A stretch of DNA of 48,725 nucleotides. Origin: Sphingobacterium thalpophilum. GTDB taxonomy: Bacteria; Bacteroidota; Bacteroidia; B-17B0; Aurantibacillaceae. The notes under the pieces are model-generated. The model saw nothing but the letters and a program-made list of their open reading frames with translations. It made no database searches and was not told the origin of the DNA. The position numbers and the translations under genes were made by a program. Of this stretch, positions 46,176-48,725 are shown one piece after another. Positions within the stretch are counted from its first letter, which is position 1; every line of letters begins with the position of its first letter. Where the stretch lies: NCBI GenBank assembly GCA_943325195.2, contig CALPON020000004.1, positions 1 through 48,725 on the forward strand. Reading direction: 5' to 3'.

Positions 46176-47453
46176 TTAATCCGTGAGGCCTTTGTCCTCT
46201 CGCATCACCATCTGGTGCACACTTCTGTTACGTTGCTCCAGCAAAATGGTTTTATTTTCACTTAATTTGCTGATTGTAGCTTGGTCGTAATTACGCACAG
46301 TCATTAACTGAACGTGCCGATTGTAAAGCACTTTATAACTGCGCTGTAAATCTTCCAATAAAGGCTGTAATTTATCTTCCTCATCATCCGTACAAACACT
46401 AAAACTCAGGGCTGAATTCTGCATGAGGTGAATATGAATCGTGTGCCGCGAGAAGATGGAGAAAATATCACTGAGGTTGTCCTCCGCAATAAAACTAAAA
46501 TCTTTCGGCATAATGGAAATTAAAATCTGTTGGTCTTTAAAGATATAACTGGTAAAAGCATTGCGGGGACCATCTTGCCGGATCACAGTGCCTTCTTCAG
46601 CAGGATGTAGAAAAGAACGCACGTAAAGCGGAATATTCTTGTTTTGAAGGGGCTTGATGGTCTTGGGATGAATAACTGAAGCGCCAAAATACGTCAACTC
46701 TATGGCATCGTGGTAAGATAATTCATTGATTTTTTTGGTGTTCTTAAAAAACTTGGGATCGGCATTGAGCACCCCCGGCACATCTTTCCAAATGACCACC
46801 TTTTCTGCATTAATAAAATAAGCCAGCAGCGCAGCCGTATAGTCACTTCCCTCCCGACCAAGTGTGGTTGTAAAATTTTCTGATGTTCCACCTATAAAAC
46901 CCTGCGTGACCACGAGGCCATGTTTTTTTAAAGCTGGCAATAACTGTTCTTCTGCTAACTTCGAACTGAGTTCCATATCCACCTTTCCTTCGCGATAGCT
47001 ATTGTCGGTCTGGATAATGTTTCGGGCGTCGAACCACTTTGTGTTTAGTGCTTGATCATTTAGATAGGCCGCTACAATTTTTGTAGAAAGTATTTCACCC
47101 TGCGAAACAAGCTGATCGTAATGGTGATTGTAAGAAAAAGAAGGGGGTTCCTCGAGTATCCATAATAGCTCGACATACACATTCTCTAATTCATCAAAGA
47201 TGGGGTGTGCTGCGGGAAAAAGGTCAGCGGCAATCTTTTGGTGGTAAGCCTTGAGGGATTCAAAAATCACAAGTGCTTCTTCCCCACCTTTAAAATAGGC
47301 CATACTCAGCGCTTCCAGCAAATTGGTTGTCTTGCCCATGGCCGAAATAACCACCACTGTCTCGGCACTTCCATAGTTCCGCAACAACTGCTCCACATTT
47401 TTTACCGACTCGGCATCTTTTACAGAAGCGCCACCAAATTTAAAGACCTGCAT
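46176..47453 (-). CDS. lysC: Aspartokinase
   Basis: 425 residues. The first step of aspartate-family amino-acid synthesis: phosphorylates aspartate. N-terminal MQVFKFGGASVKD, then VVVISAMGKTTNLLEAL, FIGGTSENFTTTLGREGSDYTAAL, and the region HDAIELTYFGASVIHPKTIKPL; the last 120 residues are ACT-like and would carry feedback control. No homoserine dehydrogenase domain is fused. A -7 element lies at 47469 and secG ends upstream behind a terminator, so it is transcribed alone. Start is the ATG at 47453. Confidence 0.95.
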   Translation of the reverse strand: MQVFKFGGASVKDAESVKNVEQLLRNYGSAETVVVISAMGKTTNLLEALSMAYFKGGEEALVIFESLKAYHQKIAADLFPAAHPIFDELENVYVELLWILEEPPSFSYNHHYDQLVSQGEILSTKIVAAYLNDQALNTKWFDARNIIQTDNSYREGKVDMELSSKLAEEQLLPALKKHGLVVTQGFIGGTSENFTTTLGREGSDYTAALLAYFINAEKVVIWKDVPGVLNADPKFFKNTKKINELSYHDAIELTYFGASVIHPKTIKPLQNKNIPLYVRSFLHPAEEGTVIRQDGPRNAFTSYIFKDQQILISIMPKDFSFIAEDNLSDIFSIFSRHTIHIHLMQNSALSFSVCTDDEEDKLQPLLEDLQRSYKVLYNRHVQLMTVRNYDQATISKLSENKTILLEQRNRSVHQMVMREDKGLTD

Positions 47454-47468
47454 AAATTTCTAATTGGA

Positions 47469-47476
47469 CAAAGGTA
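47469..47476 (-). promoter_or_regulatory. -7 element TACCTTTG of the aspartokinase gene
   Basis: An exact TAnnTTTG on the minus strand between the secG terminator and the start at 47453, 15 bp upstream of it. Confidence 0.6.
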
Positions 47477-47484
47477 TATAAAAC

Positions 47485-47518
47485 AAAAAAACCACTCCTT
47501 GTCCGGAATGGCTTTTTT
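47485..47518 (-). terminator. Intrinsic terminator of secG
   Basis: On the minus strand: A run, CCATTCC, loop, GGAGTGG (one G-T pair), T run. It lies between secG and the aspartokinase promoter. Confidence 0.75.
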
Positions 47519-47539
47519 AAATTTCTTTTTAAAAGGGGA

Positions 47540-47899
47540 CTATTTTCCCGGCTCAGCTGCCGGTGCCGGTGCTGGCGGAGCTGGTGCCGGTGCCTGTTCC
47601 TGCGGTGCAGCAACGGGTGAACTCATTGCCTCCTGCGCCTTACGCTTCGCAACAGATCCGGTATCATCACTACTGCTCGTAACCGTTCCTTGTGGGGACA
47701 TGACAACACTCAAGATAATAAGGGTAATAGCAAGACCCCAAGTAGCCTTTTCAATAAACTCCGTTCCGCGTTTTACACCCATGATTTGGGTGGCTGCTCC
47801 GAATTGGCTTTGGATGCCACCGCCTTTAGAATTCTGAATAAGGATCACAAGGATCAACAGAACACAAACAATAATAGTGAGGATCGAGAAAAAAATCAT
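47540..47899 (-). CDS. secG: Preprotein translocase subunit SecG
   Basis: 119 residues. Part of the SecYEG channel. Two transmembrane helices (LTIIVCVLLILVILIQNSKGGG and ATWGLAITLIILSVVM) with the conserved loop GGGIQSQFGAATQIMGVKRGTEF between them. The tail after helix 2 is unusually long, with Ser-rich then Ala/Pro-rich stretches (PVAAPQEQAPAPAPPAPAPA). It is 11 bp downstream of the TPR-like gene, so the two form one transcript, ended by the terminator at 47485-47518. Confidence 0.93.
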   Translation of the reverse strand: MIFFSILTIIVCVLLILVILIQNSKGGGIQSQFGAATQIMGVKRGTEFIEKATWGLAITLIILSVVMSPQGTVTSSSDDTGSVAKRKAQEAMSSPVAAPQEQAPAPAPPAPAPAAEPGK

Positions 47900-47910
47900 T
47901 TTTTTATACG

Positions 47911-48725
47911 TTATTGGTTATTCTTTAATTTTTCAATCAGGGATGCAAAGTAAGCACTTTTTTGCGGATATTTCAAACTTAATATTTCATAAGCCCTAAC
48001 TGCCTTATTTACACTACCTTGCAACGCATAAATACGGGCCAACGTCTCCGTAACCAGGTGTTCATTTTCCAGGAGGCTTTCCTTAGCCTTTGTATCGGGC
48101 GTATAGAACTTTGGTTCTTCTTTGTTGCGGATTAAGCCAGGATTGGTTTCAATAATTTTATCGATGATGGCTTTATTTTTTTGTTTTCGATCTTCAAATT
48201 TCTCCAATCCACCCAGATAATCTCGCTCCTTTTCTCGTTCTTTTTTAGCACGGGCCTTGTCCACCGCCCCGCTAATCTCACCGTAAGATTGACCATTATT
48301 CTTCTTAAGGAAGGATAGCCAGTCCCCAAAACTTTCCGGCTCCTGCACCACAGGTGCTTTGTGAGCTTGGGGTGTCTTCAGAATCTCCCGCTCAACAAAC
48401 GCATTCACGACCTGCTTACCAATCTCTTCTTCGAATTTTATCTCTTCTGTCTTGTTTGGTTCCGCTGGCATCCGCGTTTCTGCGGCTTCAACAAGCAATG
48501 TAGGGAGCTCCGCTTCAGCTGTGACCGTTTCTTCTGGAAGTTGAGCTGTTTTTGCAGCCTCTGCTTCCGAGAAGCCGGTGCTTAATTCAGCTGCCTTTAA
48601 AATATTTAATTCTTGGGCTGCTTCCTGAACAGGCGCTTCTTCTTGTATCTGAATTTTATGCGCTTCAAGATCCATGCGCTCCACCAAGTGGTAAAGCTGT
48701 AATCTACTACTGGCCACAATAGCTG
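47911..48725 (-). CDS. TPR-like protein, 5' end off the window
   Basis: The frame is open to the right edge, so the N-terminus is missing. The visible part (about 270 residues) is a long acidic, Ala/Glu-rich stretch, then a charged region with WLSFLKKNNGQSYGEISG and AKKEREKERDYLGGLEKFEDRK, and ends in a TPR-like pair (LVTETLARIYALQGSVNKAVRAYEILSLKYPQK). In Bacteroidota a tetratricopeptide protein often lies just upstream of secG, which fits. Function is not known; a protein-binding role is inferred from the TPR. A GTG within 10 bp of the edge is in frame but need not be the start. Confidence 0.75.
   Translation of the reverse strand, partial: AIVASSRLQLYHLVERMDLEAHKIQIQEEAPVQEAAQELNILKAAELSTGFSEAEAAKTAQLPEETVTAEAELPTLLVEAAETRMPAEPNKTEEIKFEEEIGKQVVNAFVEREILKTPQAHKAPVVQEPESFGDWLSFLKKNNGQSYGEISGAVDKARAKKEREKERDYLGGLEKFEDRKQKNKAIIDKIIETNPGLIRNKEEPKFYTPDTKAKESLLENEHLVTETLARIYALQGSVNKAVRAYEILSLKYPQKSAYFASLIEKLKNNQ

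Noticed and set aside
47205-47837. Plus-strand frame of 210 codons across the aspartokinase 5' end and secG
   Set aside because: It lies antisense to two clear genes and crosses their terminator and promoter, with only low-complexity Gly/Ala (from the SecG tail) as content.
48361-48585. Plus-strand frame at the right edge
   Set aside because: Antisense to the TPR-like gene, whose own frame is open across the whole stretch and has family-like features.

Overview
The window looks like chromosomal DNA of a member of the Bacteroidota, probably a Flavobacteriia/Bacteroidia-type environmental bacterium; I cannot name a genus. The evidence is several secreted proteins with type IX secretion (T9SS) C-terminal sorting domains, typical Bacteroidota -7 promoter elements (TAnnTTTG) close to start codons, little use of Shine-Dalgarno sites, a fused alpha/beta 2-oxoacid dehydrogenase E1, a DUF1343/NamZ protein and a GWxTD protein. 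Both edges cut a gene. I found no tRNA, rRNA, CRISPR array, insertion sequence or prophage, and no sign of recent transfer.

Layout. 1-1795 (-): start of a secreted protein with tandem Ig-like modules that runs off the left edge. 2344-4879 (+): GWxTD protein and a family 2 glycosyltransferase. 5013-6572 (-): sodium:solute symporter, divergent from recR (6734-7351, apparently a CTG start). 7638-12329 (+): clpB and an ABC exporter, each with a terminator. 12422-14012 (-): a tiny His-rich membrane protein and a T9SS cargo protein. 14096-15841 (+): Omp85-like outer-membrane protein. 15915-21332 (+): three tandem choice-of-anchor-B-like secreted paralogues followed by an overlapping 3-hydroxyacyl-CoA dehydrogenase. 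21387-24177 (+): a lipoprotein with its own promoter and terminator, then an HTTM membrane protein overlapping a methyltransferase. 24174-26676 (-): free-methionine-(R)-sulfoxide reductase plus ligA. 27061-28434 (+): orphan receiver protein and era. 28431-29699 (-): LolC/E-type permease, divergent by 5 bp from a NamZ-like hydrolase (29705-30943, +). 30955-32207 (-): unknown exported protein plus lipoprotein MsrA. 32280-33551 (+): rarA. 33573-36616 (-): DUF4468-like exported protein and fused E1. 36735-38819 (+): M43 metalloprotease. 38868-41875 (-): thioredoxin and YfhO. 42000-46148 (+): WbpD/WbpB/WbpO-like nucleotide-sugar genes and rmlB. 46176-48725 (-): aspartokinase, secG and a TPR-like gene cut by the right edge.

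Most genes are housekeeping (DNA repair and replication, proteostasis, secretion, central metabolism) or envelope-building (outer-membrane assembly, lipoprotein release, peptidoglycan recycling, surface sugars). The less ordinary content is the secreted paralogue array, the partial di-N-acetylated uronic-acid pathway, the CTG start of recR, and a recurring intergenic motif (about TGAARTCCCGCTAGTA) found at five places upstream of otherwise unrelated genes. No wholly new multi-gene defence or mobile system is evident; the motif and the paralogue array are the best leads.
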